Numbered from the stretch's first letter, positions 33,191-43,327 are shown. The stretch: 64,000 nucleotides of DNA from Salegentibacter sp. (GCA_017795085.1 CP051246.1:620001-684000); one strand, 5' to 3'. Numbers and translations are program-made. The notes: generated by a model from the sequence alone, not told the origin.

Positions 33191-33922
33191 GTGAATCTTA
33201 TTATCGATATTGGGAATACATTAACCAAAGTTGCTGTTTTTCAAAATGATGGGCTCTTGTATAGATGCTCTTTTGAACGGGAATTATTTTTAGAAAAAAT
33301 TGAAAAAATTTTTCAGGATTATCCTGAAACCAAGGCAGCGATACTCTCTTCAGTGGTAAAAAGTACCAAAAAAGAAGAGGATTTCCTGAAAAAGCACATC
33401 TCGCTTTGCGTGCTTTCACCTGATTTAAAACTTCCATTTTCTAATGCTTATGCTACTCCTGAAACTTTAGGGAAAGATAGAATTGCCTTAATAGCCGGAG
33501 CGGTTAAAAAATATCCAAAGAAAAATGTATTGGTGGTTGATGCCGGTACTTGTGTAACTTATGACCTAAAAACCGGGAATGAAACTTATTTAGGTGGTGC
33601 TATTTCTCCGGGACTTGATATGAGATTTAAAGCCATGCACAAGTTTACCGGTAAATTACCGTTAGTAAAACGAACTGAAGATGTAAAATCGGTAGGAAAT
33701 TCTACTGAAAGTAGCCTGCAAAGCGGGGGTATAAATGGCCTTGCCTATGAAATTGATACTTTTATTGAGCGCTATTCAATTGAGTACAAATATTTAACAG
33801 TTATTTTAACAGGAGGCGACATGCAATTTTTGTGTAAGCAATTAAAAAATAGCATATTTGCCAACCCGATTTTGCTTTTGGAGGGATTAAACTACATTTT
33901 AGAATTTAACAAGACTCAATGA
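33191..33922 (+). CDS. coaX: Type III pantothenate kinase
   Basis: 243 aa with a GTG start at 33191, which places LIIDIGNTLTKVAVF at the N-terminus. Family motifs are DIGNT (phosphate loop), LGKDRIALIAGA (about 96-107), VVDAGTCVTYDL and GGAISPGLDMRFKAMHKFT. It catalyses the first step of coenzyme A synthesis, ATP-dependent phosphorylation of pantothenate. The stop overlaps the start of the next gene (ATGA), so the two are coupled. Length is normal. Confidence 0.95.
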   Translation: MNLIIDIGNTLTKVAVFQNDGLLYRCSFERELFLEKIEKIFQDYPETKAAILSSVVKSTKKEEDFLKKHISLCVLSPDLKLPFSNAYATPETLGKDRIALIAGAVKKYPKKNVLVVDAGTCVTYDLKTGNETYLGGAISPGLDMRFKAMHKFTGKLPLVKRTEDVKSVGNSTESSLQSGGINGLAYEIDTFIERYSIEYKYLTVILTGGDMQFLCKQLKNSIFANPILLLEGLNYILEFNKTQ

Positions 33923-35166
33923 TTAAACGATTTATTGTAATCGTAGCTGTTTTTACTACAGTCTTTGCCACGGCACAAGAGAATACGTCCTCACCTTATT
34001 CGTACTACGGTATTGGGCTAAACAAATTTAAAGGGACGGTAGAAAACCGGATGATGGGAGGAATTAGTACCTTTTCTGATAGTATTCACCTTAACCTTGA
34101 AAACCCCGCCGGCTATGGTAGATTAAAACGTACCACTTATACGGTTGGAGGAAGCCATGACAGAACAGAGATAAGTTCAGCTACAGAAACCGATATTGCT
34201 AAAATAACTTCACTGGATTATCTGGCTATAGGAATTCCAGTCGGGAGAGTAGGTTTTGGCCTCGGATTAATCCCGCAAACTTCGGTGGGGTACCGTATTT
34301 TGGATATTCAAGACGAAGTTTCCAGTAGGTTAGAGGGGCGTGGAGGTATGAACCGCGTGTACTTTGCTGCAGGTTATGAGTTTAATGAAAATTTTAGTAT
34401 TGGGGCCGAAGCTCGTTATAATTTTGGGAATTTTCAAAATCGGCGTACCTTGTTACGTGAAAATATACAGTTGGGAAGCCGTGACATTAGTCGATCTGAT
34501 TTAAGTGGTTTTAGTTTTAATTTCGGACTGGATTATCAGAAAATGATTTCAGAAAAGTTAAGATTGCACGCTTCAGCTACCTATTCTCCGGCTACTGAAA
34601 TTGCTTCAGATAATTATAGGGAAGTAGCTACTATTGCATTCACCCAAAGTGGTGAGTTTCCTGTTGATTCCCGGGTTCTTGATGTGGCCGATACAGATTA
34701 TAGCCTTGCTGAACGATACAGTTTGGGAGCGGGGATTGGAAGGCCCAGAAAATGGTTTTTGGGTGGGGAATATGTGAATTCCGGTCAGAGCGCTTATTTA
34801 AACAATATCAATAATGTAGAAAATAATGCAGTATATAAAGATGCTTCCCAATACAGGGTTGGGGGATATTTTATTCCGCAGTATAATTCGTTTACCAGCT
34901 ATTTAAGCAGGGTGGTTTATCGTGCTGGTTTCCGCTATGAAGAGACCGGGCTTAACCTTAATAATACTGATATTAGTGAGTTTGGCATATCTTTTGGGTT
35001 AGGATTACCAGTCGGACCCGGATTTTCAAATATTAATCTTGGTTTTGAATATGGCCAACGCGGTACAACGGATGCCGGATTAGTAAACGAAGATATTTTT
35101 AAAATTTCTGTAGGTTTGTCTTTAACCGAAGCCAGAAAATGGTTCGAGAAACGTAAATTTAATTAA
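33919..35166 (+). CDS. Outer-membrane beta-barrel protein
   Basis: 415 aa with signal peptide (FIVIVAVFTTVFATAQ). The mature sequence (SSPYSYYGIGLNKFKGTVENRMMGG) is the Flavobacteriia putative porin pattern, with many amphipathic strands (GIPVGRVGFGLGLIPQTSVGY, FSFNFGLDYQKMI, FGISFGLGLPVGPGFSNINLG) and FKISVGLSLTE near the end. It may be a FadL-like transporter. Located between coaX and a TPR gene in a tight same-strand run toward lptC, it may serve outer-membrane biogenesis. That role is inferred. Confidence 0.75.
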   Translation: MIKRFIVIVAVFTTVFATAQENTSSPYSYYGIGLNKFKGTVENRMMGGISTFSDSIHLNLENPAGYGRLKRTTYTVGGSHDRTEISSATETDIAKITSLDYLAIGIPVGRVGFGLGLIPQTSVGYRILDIQDEVSSRLEGRGGMNRVYFAAGYEFNENFSIGAEARYNFGNFQNRRTLLRENIQLGSRDISRSDLSGFSFNFGLDYQKMISEKLRLHASATYSPATEIASDNYREVATIAFTQSGEFPVDSRVLDVADTDYSLAERYSLGAGIGRPRKWFLGGEYVNSGQSAYLNNINNVENNAVYKDASQYRVGGYFIPQYNSFTSYLSRVVYRAGFRYEETGLNLNNTDISEFGISFGLGLPVGPGFSNINLGFEYGQRGTTDAGLVNEDIFKISVGLSLTEARKWFEKRKFN

Positions 35167-35182
35167 CCACAATAAAAAGAAA

Positions 35183-36559
35183 ATGAAAGCGAAATTTATA
35201 GCATTATTTACATCAGCCCTTTTAGGTTCCAGTGTTATGACTGCACAGTCTAATAGTGATTGTGCGAGAACAGCGGCTTTGGCTTATGACGATGCCAAGG
35301 CTAAAAATTATGAAGCAGCTTATGAACCGCTTATGCAGGTTATGGAAGACTGTCCTAAATATAGTTTGGCAACCTACCAATACGGTGAAAGAGCACTTAA
35401 GCATAAAATTGATAATGCTGAAGGCGATGAAAAAAGTGAATATATAGAGAAATTGACTGAAGTATGGGAGAAGCGTTTGGAGCTTTTTCCGGAAAAAACT
35501 TCAAAAGGTAAAGTGCTTGCCGATATTGCCCAGTTAAAATTTGATAATAATATAGGCGATAGGGAAGAGAAGTATCAGGCTTTTGATAAAGCTTTTGAAG
35601 AAGATCCCGAAAGTTTTACCAGTCCTAAAGGTCTATATGCTTATTTCTCTATTTTAGTAGATATGCAGGATGAAGGAGAACGTTCCTTAGAAGATGTTTT
35701 TGAAAAATATGATGATGTAATCGCTAAAATTGAAGAAGAAGAGAACGATCTTGCTGAACGTTTGGCCCCGCTTGTTGAAAAACAGGAAAAAGGTGAAGAG
35801 TTAACGGCTAAAGAAAAACGCCTGGTAAAGAATTCCGAAATCAATCTTGGTGCGTATAATACCGTTAAAAATGCTATTAATGGTAAATTAGGCCAACGGG
35901 CAGATTGTGATAATCTTATCCCGCTTTATTCAAAAGATTTTGAAGAGAAGAAAGGAGATATCGATTGGCTAAGAAGTGCCAATGCAAGGCTATCGGCTAA
36001 AGATTGTACTGAAGACCCATTGTTTATGCAGGTTTCTGAAGCGCTACACAATTTAGACCCTTCTGCAAAATCGGCTTTTTCCCTAGGACAGCTTGCTGAG
36101 GCAGATGGAGACGCTAATAAAGCCCTTGAATACTATAATCAGGCTGCTGAATTAGAAGAAGATAATACGGCTAAATCTAGAATTTATTATAGAATTGCCT
36201 CTAATTATAAAAGTAAAAACAGTTATTCTCAGGCTCGTAATTTTTATAAAAAAGCAGTTCAGGCTAAACCATCACTAGGTAATGCATATTTGCAAATTGC
36301 GACAATGTATGCTAAAAGCGCCAATAACTGTGGAGAGACTTCTTTTGAAAAAAGAGCGGTTTACTGGTTGGCTGCAGATTATGCAAGAAGAGCAGGCAGG
36401 GTAGACCCCTCTATTGCCGGCAATGCAAGTCAGGCTGCTAAAAGCTATATGGGATTAGCTCCTCAAAAATCCGATATTTTCCAGTCAGATGTAAGTGCTG
36501 GAGATTCTATGCAAATTGGATGTTGGATAGGGGAAAGCCTAAGTGTTCCTAATCTATAA
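35183..36559 (+). CDS. Periplasmic TPR-repeat protein
   Basis: 458 aa with signal peptide (LFTSALLGSSVMTAQS). Two-helix repeats occur at residues 25-120 and again from 300 (SAFSLGQLAEADGDANKALEYYNQAAELEEDNTAKSRIYYRIASNYKSKNSY...ARNFYKKAVQAKPSLGNAY), typical tetratricopeptide arrays. The middle is acidic and helical (EEEENDLAERLAPL). It starts 16 bases after the barrel gene and is followed 2 bases later by lptC, so it is part of the same envelope operon. Binding partner unknown. Confidence 0.85.
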   Translation: MKAKFIALFTSALLGSSVMTAQSNSDCARTAALAYDDAKAKNYEAAYEPLMQVMEDCPKYSLATYQYGERALKHKIDNAEGDEKSEYIEKLTEVWEKRLELFPEKTSKGKVLADIAQLKFDNNIGDREEKYQAFDKAFEEDPESFTSPKGLYAYFSILVDMQDEGERSLEDVFEKYDDVIAKIEEEENDLAERLAPLVEKQEKGEELTAKEKRLVKNSEINLGAYNTVKNAINGKLGQRADCDNLIPLYSKDFEEKKGDIDWLRSANARLSAKDCTEDPLFMQVSEALHNLDPSAKSAFSLGQLAEADGDANKALEYYNQAAELEEDNTAKSRIYYRIASNYKSKNSYSQARNFYKKAVQAKPSLGNAYLQIATMYAKSANNCGETSFEKRAVYWLAADYARRAGRVDPSIAGNASQAAKSYMGLAPQKSDIFQSDVSAGDSMQIGCWIGESLSVPNL

Positions 36560-36561
36560 GA

Positions 36562-37134
36562 ATGAATATCACATTCCATAAAATAATTTCAGGCATTGTC
36601 ACGCTTATTGGCGTGACAATGCTTTTTTCATGCCAGGGTAACCTGGAAGAAATCAGGGCGCTTGATCTTGAAGGTGATGATCCTCAGGCCGAGGCTAAAG
36701 GCTTAAACCTTACTTATACTGATTCGGGTAGGGTGGTGGCTACGCTTAAGGGTGAAAGGATGCTCGATTTTATGAATAAAAATTTCCCGTATTATGAATT
36801 TCCCGATGGCCTGGAAGTTGAATTTTTTGACAAAGAGGGTGAAAAAAATACCATTACTGCCAATTACGGAATTGTTTACGATAAAACCGGTCTGGTAGAT
36901 CTACAGGGTGATGTGGTAATTCTAACCAGCGATAGCACAAGGCTGGAGGCCGATCAACTATACTGGGATCAAAAGATAAGCTGGATTTTTACCGATAATC
37001 CTAATAAAATCAGATTTCCTAATGGAGCCCTTAATGAAGGGCAGGGTTTTGATGCTAATCAAAATTTAGGTAATTTTAGATCACGTAGTAACGTTGGAAT
37101 TCAAATCATAGAAGATAAAGAAAACGATGAATAA
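36562..37134 (+). CDS. lptC: LPS export protein LptC
   Basis: 190 aa, a lipoprotein-like or N-terminally anchored protein (TLIGVTMLFSCQG). The body has the LptC jellyroll pattern: GLNLTYTDSGRVVATLKGERMLDF, EFFDKEGEKNTITANYGIVYDKTGLVDLQGDVVILTSD and then LEADQLYWDQ. It bridges the LptBFG transporter and LptA to carry lipopolysaccharide across the periplasm. Its stop overlaps the next small gene by 8 bases. Assignment rests on the repeated ITANYGxVYDKTGLVDLxGDV motif. Confidence 0.85.
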   Translation: MNITFHKIISGIVTLIGVTMLFSCQGNLEEIRALDLEGDDPQAEAKGLNLTYTDSGRVVATLKGERMLDFMNKNFPYYEFPDGLEVEFFDKEGEKNTITANYGIVYDKTGLVDLQGDVVILTSDSTRLEADQLYWDQKISWIFTDNPNKIRFPNGALNEGQGFDANQNLGNFRSRSNVGIQIIEDKENDE

Positions 37135-37318
37135 ATATTTTAAATACTTTGAATATGCTTACCTTTTTATAGCTGCTTTCTTCCTTTTTGAAGCGGTTAG
37201 AATCTGGAATACAGAGCGTAACCGGGCTTATTTATTTGTCTTTTTTGTAATCGTTTCCATTTTTATGTTTTTCTTCAAAAGACGTTTTAGACGTAAATTT
37301 GAAGAACGCAACAAATAA
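37127..37318 (+). CDS. Small two-span membrane protein
   Basis: 63 aa: MNKYFKYFEYAYLFIAAFFLFE gives one membrane helix, YLFVFFVIVSIFMFFF a second, and the end is strongly basic (KRRFRRKFEERNK). It overlaps the lptC end and lies 5 bases before the HlyC/CorC gene. It is conserved in layout in Flavobacteriia at this position, by recollection. Function unknown. Confidence 0.75.
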   Translation: MNKYFKYFEYAYLFIAAFFLFEAVRIWNTERNRAYLFVFFVIVSIFMFFFKRRFRRKFEERNK

Positions 37319-37323
37319 ACCCA

Positions 37324-38610
37324 ATGCATACAGAAATTACTATTATTGTTCTTTCCCTTATGTTTTCGGCGTTTTTTTCGGGAATGGAAATCGCTTTTAT
37401 CTCGTCTAATAAGGTATATATTGAAATTGAAAAGCGCCAAAATAGTTTTTTGGCCACTGTCTTAAAAAGGCTTACCAAAAAACCTTCAAAATTTATCGCT
37501 ACTATGTTGGTGGGTAATAATATTGCCCTGGTGGTTTACGGTTTGTTTATGGGCGACCTTATTATGAATTGGTTGCAAACCCTTAATCCCGAAAGCGGTT
37601 TTTTGGAGTATCTTATCATTGACTTAAGCCTGTTTACTCAAACGGTAATTTCTACTCTGGTAATATTGTTTACCGCAGAGTTTCTTCCGAAGGTGTTTTT
37701 TCAGATTTATGCTAATTCAACGCTAAAGCTCTTTGCCTTGCCTGCCTATTTATTCTACTTGCTTTTTAGCTTTATCTCTTCATTTGTAATCTGGATTTCT
37801 GATGTTATCTTAAAACGTTTTTTTAAAACCGAAGGCGATGAAGTACAGCTTGCTTTTAGTAAAGTGGAACTTGGGAATTTTATAACCGAGCAAATGGAAA
37901 CCGTTGAAGATGATGATGACGTGGATACCGAAATACAAATTTTTCAAAATGCCCTTGAGTTTTCCGATATCAAGGCTAGGGAAGTAATGGTCCCACGTAC
38001 TGAAATTATTGCGGTAGATAAGAGTAAAGCTCCGGGTGACTTGATCGAGACTTTTCACGAAACCGGCCTTTCAAAATTGCTTATCTATAATGAAACTATA
38101 GATGATATTATTGGGTATGTACACAGTTTTGAGCTTTTTAAAAAGCCTAAATCAATAAAATCTATTTTATTACCCGTGGTTTTTGTACCGGAAACCATGT
38201 GGGTGAAAGATGTGCTTAATACCCTTATGAAAAAAAGAAAATCTATTGCAGTGGTTATAGATGAATACGGGGGTACCAGTGGAATGATCACGGTTGAGGA
38301 TATTGTGGAAGAACTCTTTGGTGAAATTGAAGATGAACATGATTCCCCTATGCTTACAGAAGAAAGACTTGATGAAGATGAATACCTTTTTTCAGCAAGG
38401 TTGGAGGTAGATTACCTTAATGAAACCTATAAAATGAACCTTCCGGAAGGTGAAAATTATGAAACCCTGGGCGGTTTTATCGTTAACCATACAGAAGAAA
38501 TTCCACAGCAGGGCGAAATTTTACGTATTGAAGATTTTGAATTTGAAATTAAAGAAGTTTCCAATACAAAAATTGAACTGGTTGCTTTAAAAATAAAACC
38601 TGCAGATTAA
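37324..38610 (+). CDS. HlyC/CorC family membrane transporter (DUF21-CBS)
   Basis: 428 aa. The DUF21 membrane domain (ALSLMFSAFFSGMEIAFISSNKVYIE-like start, with EMAF equivalents) covers residues 1-190. Two CBS domains follow (about 205-325: VMVPRTEIIAVD, KSIAVVIDEYGGTSGMITVEDIVEELFGEI), then the CorC_HlyC C-terminal domain (GGFIVNHTEEIPQQGE). Relatives export Mg2+/Co2+ or regulate ion transport. It is part of the lptC run, 5 bases after the small membrane protein. Hemolysin is a historic name with no evidence here. Confidence 0.92.
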   Translation: MHTEITIIVLSLMFSAFFSGMEIAFISSNKVYIEIEKRQNSFLATVLKRLTKKPSKFIATMLVGNNIALVVYGLFMGDLIMNWLQTLNPESGFLEYLIIDLSLFTQTVISTLVILFTAEFLPKVFFQIYANSTLKLFALPAYLFYLLFSFISSFVIWISDVILKRFFKTEGDEVQLAFSKVELGNFITEQMETVEDDDDVDTEIQIFQNALEFSDIKAREVMVPRTEIIAVDKSKAPGDLIETFHETGLSKLLIYNETIDDIIGYVHSFELFKKPKSIKSILLPVVFVPETMWVKDVLNTLMKKRKSIAVVIDEYGGTSGMITVEDIVEELFGEIEDEHDSPMLTEERLDEDEYLFSARLEVDYLNETYKMNLPEGENYETLGGFIVNHTEEIPQQGEILRIEDFEFEIKEVSNTKIELVALKIKPAD

Positions 38611-38705
38611 TTCCTGTTTCGTTAATATTTTGCTAATCATATGTTTTATAATTAGGGTAAAAACACTATTTTCGCCCCTTATATTTCGATAAATAATAAC
38701 TACAA

Positions 38706-40826
38706 ATGGCAGTATTAAATAAAATCAGACAACGCTCTGTTTTCTTAATTCTTGTAATTGCTTTGGCTTTATTTGCATTCGTTTTGGCCGATGTGATTAG
38801 AAATGGAGGTTTTTCCTCTCAAAAATCTCAAAATACCGTAGGAACGGTAAACGATGAAGATATTAGCCGCGAAGAATTTGCCCGTCAGGTAGAAGCTTTT
38901 CAGCAAAATGCAGGTCAAAATGTAACTACAACCCAGGCGGTAAATCAGGTTTGGGAGCAAAAATTACGCGAAGTAATTATTGATGATGAACTTGAAAAAC
39001 TAGGAGTAAGGGTTGGGGAAGCACAAATCCGTCAGTTGATGGAGACCCAAATGGCCAATAATCCAACTTTTCTTAATGAAGCCGGGCAGTTTGATGAGAA
39101 CAGGTTACGAGAGTATGTTTCCAGTATCCGTTCAAATTCTCCTCAGGCTTATCAACAATGGCTAGAGTTTGAAAATAGTTTAGACGGTACTGCCAGGGAA
39201 AACCTGTATTTTACTATGGTTAGCGCCGGAGTAGGTGCTACCCTTACTGAAGGGGAACTGGCCTATCATAATCAAAATGATAATGTTGATTTAGAATATG
39301 TGCAAATACCTTTTTCTTCTGTTTCTGATGATGAGGTAGAGGTTAGCAAAGCTGAAATTCGTGAATATGTAGAAAATCATGCGGCTCGTTTTGAAACAGA
39401 AGCTTCAAGGGATATCCGGTATGTGTTTTTTGAAGAAGAAGCTTCAGAAGAAGATCGCGAAGAAGCACGAGAAGGATTGATCTCTTTAATGGGGGAACGG
39501 GTAGAGTTTAATTCTGCAGCCAATGCAAACGATACCCTTCCTGGTTTTGAGGCTACCGATGATTATGATACGTTTTTAGCTGAAAATTCAGATATACCTT
39601 ATCAAGATCGTTTTGTGTTTAAAAATGAATTACCATCAGAGTTTCGTGATGATATTTTTAACCTGGAGGAAGGTGAAACTTTTGGGCCTTATGAACATAA
39701 CACATCCTGGAAAATAACCAAAATGGTTGAAACCCGGGAAATTCCCGACTCTATTAAAGCCAGCCATATTTTGGTGGCTTACCAGGGCTTGCAATTTGCG
39801 CCTGATGTAACCCGAAGTAAAGAAGAAGCTGAAACCCTGGCTGATAGTCTGGCTAATGTGGTAAGAAATAATAATTCAAAATTTGCTGAACTTGCTGCTG
39901 AATTTTCTGCTGATAAATCTAACAGTGAAGAAGGTGGGGATTTAGGTTATTTTGGTCCCGGCGATATGGTTCCTGAATTTGATGAGTTTGTTTTAGAAAA
40001 TAATAAAGGTGATATAGAAGTTATAGAAACCGATTTTGGATATCACGTAGTACATATTGTTGAGCAAAGTGACCGTAAACGTGCAGTAAAAACGGCAACT
40101 TTGGCTAGAGCTATCGAAGCCTCCTCCAATACAGGAAATGAACTATTTAATAAGGCCACAAAATTTGAAATAGCTGCTAAAGAAGGTGATTTTGCTGAAG
40201 AGGCTGAAGCTGAAGACTTAAATGTAAGAAGTGTAGAAAATATTAATGCTTTAGATGAAACTATTCGCGGTTTAGGTGCCCAACGTTCTGTTATTCAATG
40301 GACGTTTGAGGAAGATGCAAAAGCAGGAGATGTACGCCGGTTTGATATTGCAGGAGGTTATGTGGTGGCGCAACTTACCGCCAAGCGGGAAAAAGGCCTT
40401 ATGAGTGCAGAAGAAGCTTCTTCAGAAGTATTACCAATTCTTGAGAAAGAAAAGAAAGCAGAAATTATTAAGCAAAAACTAAACGGCGATAAGCTTCAGG
40501 AAATTGCCGCTTCACAAAACCAGGTGGTACAAAATGCCAAAGCAGTTACACTTAATAACCCAACTTTACCAGGAGCTGGTAGAGAACCTGGTGTAATAGG
40601 TGCGGTTTTTGCCATGGAAGCAGGAGTAGTTAGTAAACCAATTACTGGCGAAAAAGGGGTTTATGTAGTAGAATTAGTGAGTAAAAATAAAGCTCCCGAG
40701 AGAGAATCTTATCGTAATATTGCTGAACAAGAGACCCAATCCCAACGCCAGCAAGCTTCACGACAAGCTTATGAAGCACTTAAAAAGAAAGCTGAGATTG
40801 AAGATAACAGGGCTCGTTTCTACTAA
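38706..40826 (+). CDS. Peptidyl-prolyl cis-trans isomerase, PpiD-like
   Basis: 706 aa. One N-terminal membrane span (residues 12-29, SVFLILVIALALFAFVLADV) anchors it facing the periplasm. A SurA-type N-terminal chaperone region follows (EDISREEFARQVEAFQQNAGQ, about 50-250). The PPIase parvulin domain is near residues 350-450 (SIKASHILVAYQG...GGDLGYFGPGDMVPEFDEFV, FGYHVVHI). Its role is folding of secreted or outer-membrane proteins. It stands alone, with a bidirectional terminator after it. Confidence 0.92.
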   Translation: MAVLNKIRQRSVFLILVIALALFAFVLADVIRNGGFSSQKSQNTVGTVNDEDISREEFARQVEAFQQNAGQNVTTTQAVNQVWEQKLREVIIDDELEKLGVRVGEAQIRQLMETQMANNPTFLNEAGQFDENRLREYVSSIRSNSPQAYQQWLEFENSLDGTARENLYFTMVSAGVGATLTEGELAYHNQNDNVDLEYVQIPFSSVSDDEVEVSKAEIREYVENHAARFETEASRDIRYVFFEEEASEEDREEAREGLISLMGERVEFNSAANANDTLPGFEATDDYDTFLAENSDIPYQDRFVFKNELPSEFRDDIFNLEEGETFGPYEHNTSWKITKMVETREIPDSIKASHILVAYQGLQFAPDVTRSKEEAETLADSLANVVRNNNSKFAELAAEFSADKSNSEEGGDLGYFGPGDMVPEFDEFVLENNKGDIEVIETDFGYHVVHIVEQSDRKRAVKTATLARAIEASSNTGNELFNKATKFEIAAKEGDFAEEAEAEDLNVRSVENINALDETIRGLGAQRSVIQWTFEEDAKAGDVRRFDIAGGYVVAQLTAKREKGLMSAEEASSEVLPILEKEKKAEIIKQKLNGDKLQEIAASQNQVVQNAKAVTLNNPTLPGAGREPGVIGAVFAMEAGVVSKPITGEKGVYVVELVSKNKAPERESYRNIAEQETQSQRQQASRQAYEALKKKAEIEDNRARFY

Positions 40827-40847
40827 AAACAGCCTCTAATCAAATAG

Positions 40848-40888
40848 AAAACGCCTTTTAGGTTTACACATCTGAAAGGCGTTTTTTT
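40848..40888. terminator. Bidirectional terminator
   Basis: Stem AAAACGCCTTT/AAAGGCGTTTT (40848-40858, 40875-40885), T-run on the right and A-run on the left. It lies between the convergent ppiD-like gene and the GHMP kinase gene. Confidence 0.85.
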
Positions 40889-41813
40889 AATTATTGAGAA
40901 TCATTTCTTTATAAGAAAATATGGTGTTAAAACCTTTGGTCTTGAAGTAATCCCTGGCTCTTTCACCGCCGGTAGCCAGGATAAAATCGCCGCCCCACCC
41001 CCCAAGGCTTTTGACGCTGCCGCTAAAATCGGGAAAAAACTGTTTTTTTATCGACGGGATTTTGATGGTTTTGGAAATCAGGGTTTCATGAATGTCCAGT
41101 AACAAACAAAATTCTTCAAAACTATCACAGGAAATAATACTTTCGGTAATTCCCGAAATTTTTTCGATTAAAGTTTCCAAATCCTTTCCAGGCTGATTTC
41201 GGTAATGACTTATAGCTTCCCGGCTGTTTTGCTTTTTATTCAGGTAAACAAAAAACAATCGGTCTTTAAAACTGGGATTAAAACCGGCTTGTAGACTAAT
41301 GGGGTTGTGCTTGGTAAGCTGATAAGTAAATGCTGAATCCTGGCCCGCTGCAGCAATATCATAGCCGCTACCGCCAAAAGTTTTAGCAAGTAATGCATAA
41401 GGATTAATTTTTAGCCAACTTGCCAGGTTATAAATTAAGGTGGAAGAACTTCCCAATCCCCATTTTCGGTTAAATTCAAGTGTCGTTGAAAGCTTAAACC
41501 CATTTTTAGAAGAAAAAAATCCGGGTTTTAATTTTGCTGCGGCATTCAAAATTTCAGTAAGTCTGGCAGTGGTTTGTATAGCTTGTTGTTGCGGGGAAAC
41601 CGGATGAAATTCACTAGTGTTATACCTAAAATCATTTTTATACCAGGTTTTTCCGGTTTCATCAATACTCTCCCAACTTAGTTGGTCTTTATCAGTCTTT
41701 TTGATTTCTAAAAACTGACCGAACTTAGTAGGTACCGCTAACGCCTTTGCGCCATCTAAAACTGCATATTCAGCGGTTAATAATAATTTTCCGTGGCTGT
41801 AGAATTTCTGCAC
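40887..41813 (-). CDS. GYDIA-type GHMP kinase
   Basis: 308 aa. Motifs include LLTAEYAVLDGAKALAVPT (N-terminal), WGLGSSSTLIYNLASWL (GHMP ATP-binding motif) and GGSGYDIAAAGQDSAFTYQL, the signature for which the family is named. SLGGWGGDFILATGG is motif 3. Such kinases occur in Flavobacteriia next to HMG-CoA reductase, as here (22 bases), and are thought to phosphorylate an intermediate of the mevalonate pathway. The substrate (mevalonate or its phosphate) is not proven by sequence. Confidence 0.88.
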   Translation of the reverse strand: MQKFYSHGKLLLTAEYAVLDGAKALAVPTKFGQFLEIKKTDKDQLSWESIDETGKTWYKNDFRYNTSEFHPVSPQQQAIQTTARLTEILNAAAKLKPGFFSSKNGFKLSTTLEFNRKWGLGSSSTLIYNLASWLKINPYALLAKTFGGSGYDIAAAGQDSAFTYQLTKHNPISLQAGFNPSFKDRLFFVYLNKKQNSREAISHYRNQPGKDLETLIEKISGITESIISCDSFEEFCLLLDIHETLISKTIKIPSIKKQFFPDFSGSVKSLGGWGGDFILATGGERARDYFKTKGFNTIFSYKEMILNN

Positions 41814-41835
41814 TTTATCTTATTCGGTTTATATA

Positions 41836-43152
41836 TTATTTTCTTAATTTTTCCAATTGTTCAATTACACTGCTATGGGTAACGGTATGTTTTGTAAAAT
41901 AGTTGGTTAAGGCAAGTTTTTCAGCTTCTGTGGCGTTTTGCTGGTTAAGAATATTCATTAAATGCATTTTCATATGTCCTTGCTGAATTCCGGTGGTCAC
42001 CAGTGAACGTACCGCTGCAAAATTTTGTGCCAATCCCGCAACGGCTACAATCTTCATCAATTCTTCTGCTGAAGGTTGTTGTAAAATATCCAAAGCCAGC
42101 TTTACTAAAGGATGTAAACTTGTAAGCCCGCCAACAGTACCCAATGCCAATGGTAAATCTATCCAAAATTTAAAAATACCATCTTTAACTTCTGCGTGTG
42201 AAAGACTTGAATATTTTCCATTTCTGGCGGCAAAAGCATGGACGCCTGCTTCTACGGCCCTAAAATCATTTCCGGTAGCGAGTACCACGGCATCAACTCC
42301 GTTCATAATACCTTTATTGTGGGTTACGGCACGGTAGGGTTCAATTTCAGCAATTTTTACCGCCTGTATAAATTTTTCCGCAAAATCGGTTCCGGACATT
42401 TCATGGCCTTCGGCTAAATTTTCTACCGGACAGGAAACTTCAGCGCGAACCAAACATTGTGGAACATAATTGGAAAGGATACTCATAATAATTTCCAATT
42501 GTTTTTCTTTTTCCGAAAAAGGCTGGTAAGTATGAGCTTCTGCTTCAAAAACTTCAGCAAATTTCTCCAGACATGAATTTATAAAATTCGCCCCCATAGA
42601 ATCACGGGTATCAAAGCTACAGTGAAGCTGATAGTAATTTTCGAGCGCTTGATTTTTGTTTTTTAGCGTGACATCTAAAATGCCTCCGCCGCGTTTTTCC
42701 ATATTTTTGGTAATAGGTTTAACAGCATTAAGAAGTTTGGGTTTTACTTCTTCAAAAAAGCTTTGTAATTTTTTAAAATCCCCGGAATAGATGAAATGCA
42801 CCTGGCCTATTTTTTTTATATCCAGAACTTCAGCTTTAAATCCGCCGCGGGAATGCCAGAATTTTGCCGCCTTACTGGCCGCTGCAATAACTGAACTTTC
42901 TTCAATGGTCATAGGGATGGCCAATAGCTCATCATTGATTAGGAAGTTTGGCGCCAGGCCAAAAGGGAAATAGAAGTTGGAAAGTGTATTTTCGGTAAAC
43001 TCGTCGTGGAGTTGTTGTAATCGGGAATCTTCATTCCAATATTGCCTCAGAATACGAACATCTTCGGGTTGCTCTTTTAAATAAGTTTCTGCCAGCCAGT
43101 CAATTTTTTCCTTTTTGCTCAGTTTTGAAAAGCCGTTTACAGGTTTCATCAT
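41836..43152 (-). CDS. mvaA: Hydroxymethylglutaryl-CoA reductase (class II-like)
   Basis: 438 aa. Motifs include VAAASKAAKFWHSRGGF (substrate pocket), GGGILD, GMNxVDAV-like KGIMNGVDAVVLATGNDFRAVEAG, GTVGGLTSLHPLVKL and GIQQGHMKMHLMN. It interconverts HMG-CoA and mevalonate. With the neighbouring GHMP kinase it indicates the mevalonate route to isoprenoids. A TATCTTTG -7-like box lies at 43182-43175. Two adjacent ATGs (43152, 43149) are possible starts. Confidence 0.95.
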   Translation of the reverse strand: MMKPVNGFSKLSKKEKIDWLAETYLKEQPEDVRILRQYWNEDSRLQQLHDEFTENTLSNFYFPFGLAPNFLINDELLAIPMTIEESSVIAAASKAAKFWHSRGGFKAEVLDIKKIGQVHFIYSGDFKKLQSFFEEVKPKLLNAVKPITKNMEKRGGGILDVTLKNKNQALENYYQLHCSFDTRDSMGANFINSCLEKFAEVFEAEAHTYQPFSEKEKQLEIIMSILSNYVPQCLVRAEVSCPVENLAEGHEMSGTDFAEKFIQAVKIAEIEPYRAVTHNKGIMNGVDAVVLATGNDFRAVEAGVHAFAARNGKYSSLSHAEVKDGIFKFWIDLPLALGTVGGLTSLHPLVKLALDILQQPSAEELMKIVAVAGLAQNFAAVRSLVTTGIQQGHMKMHLMNILNQQNATEAEKLALTNYFTKHTVTHSSVIEQLEKLRK

Positions 43153-43327
43153 AATTCAGGGTGATTTCTGCGCGCAAAGATACAAAGTAGCGATTATTCC
43201 CTTGCATATATACAAGTAAGAAGTGTTTTTTAAAATTAACGATTTCTTAGTATTTAACATTCTAAAGCGTAATTTTTACTGAAAATTTAGTAAACTTGGC
43301 CTTTGTTATTTTATCTTAAAACAATAT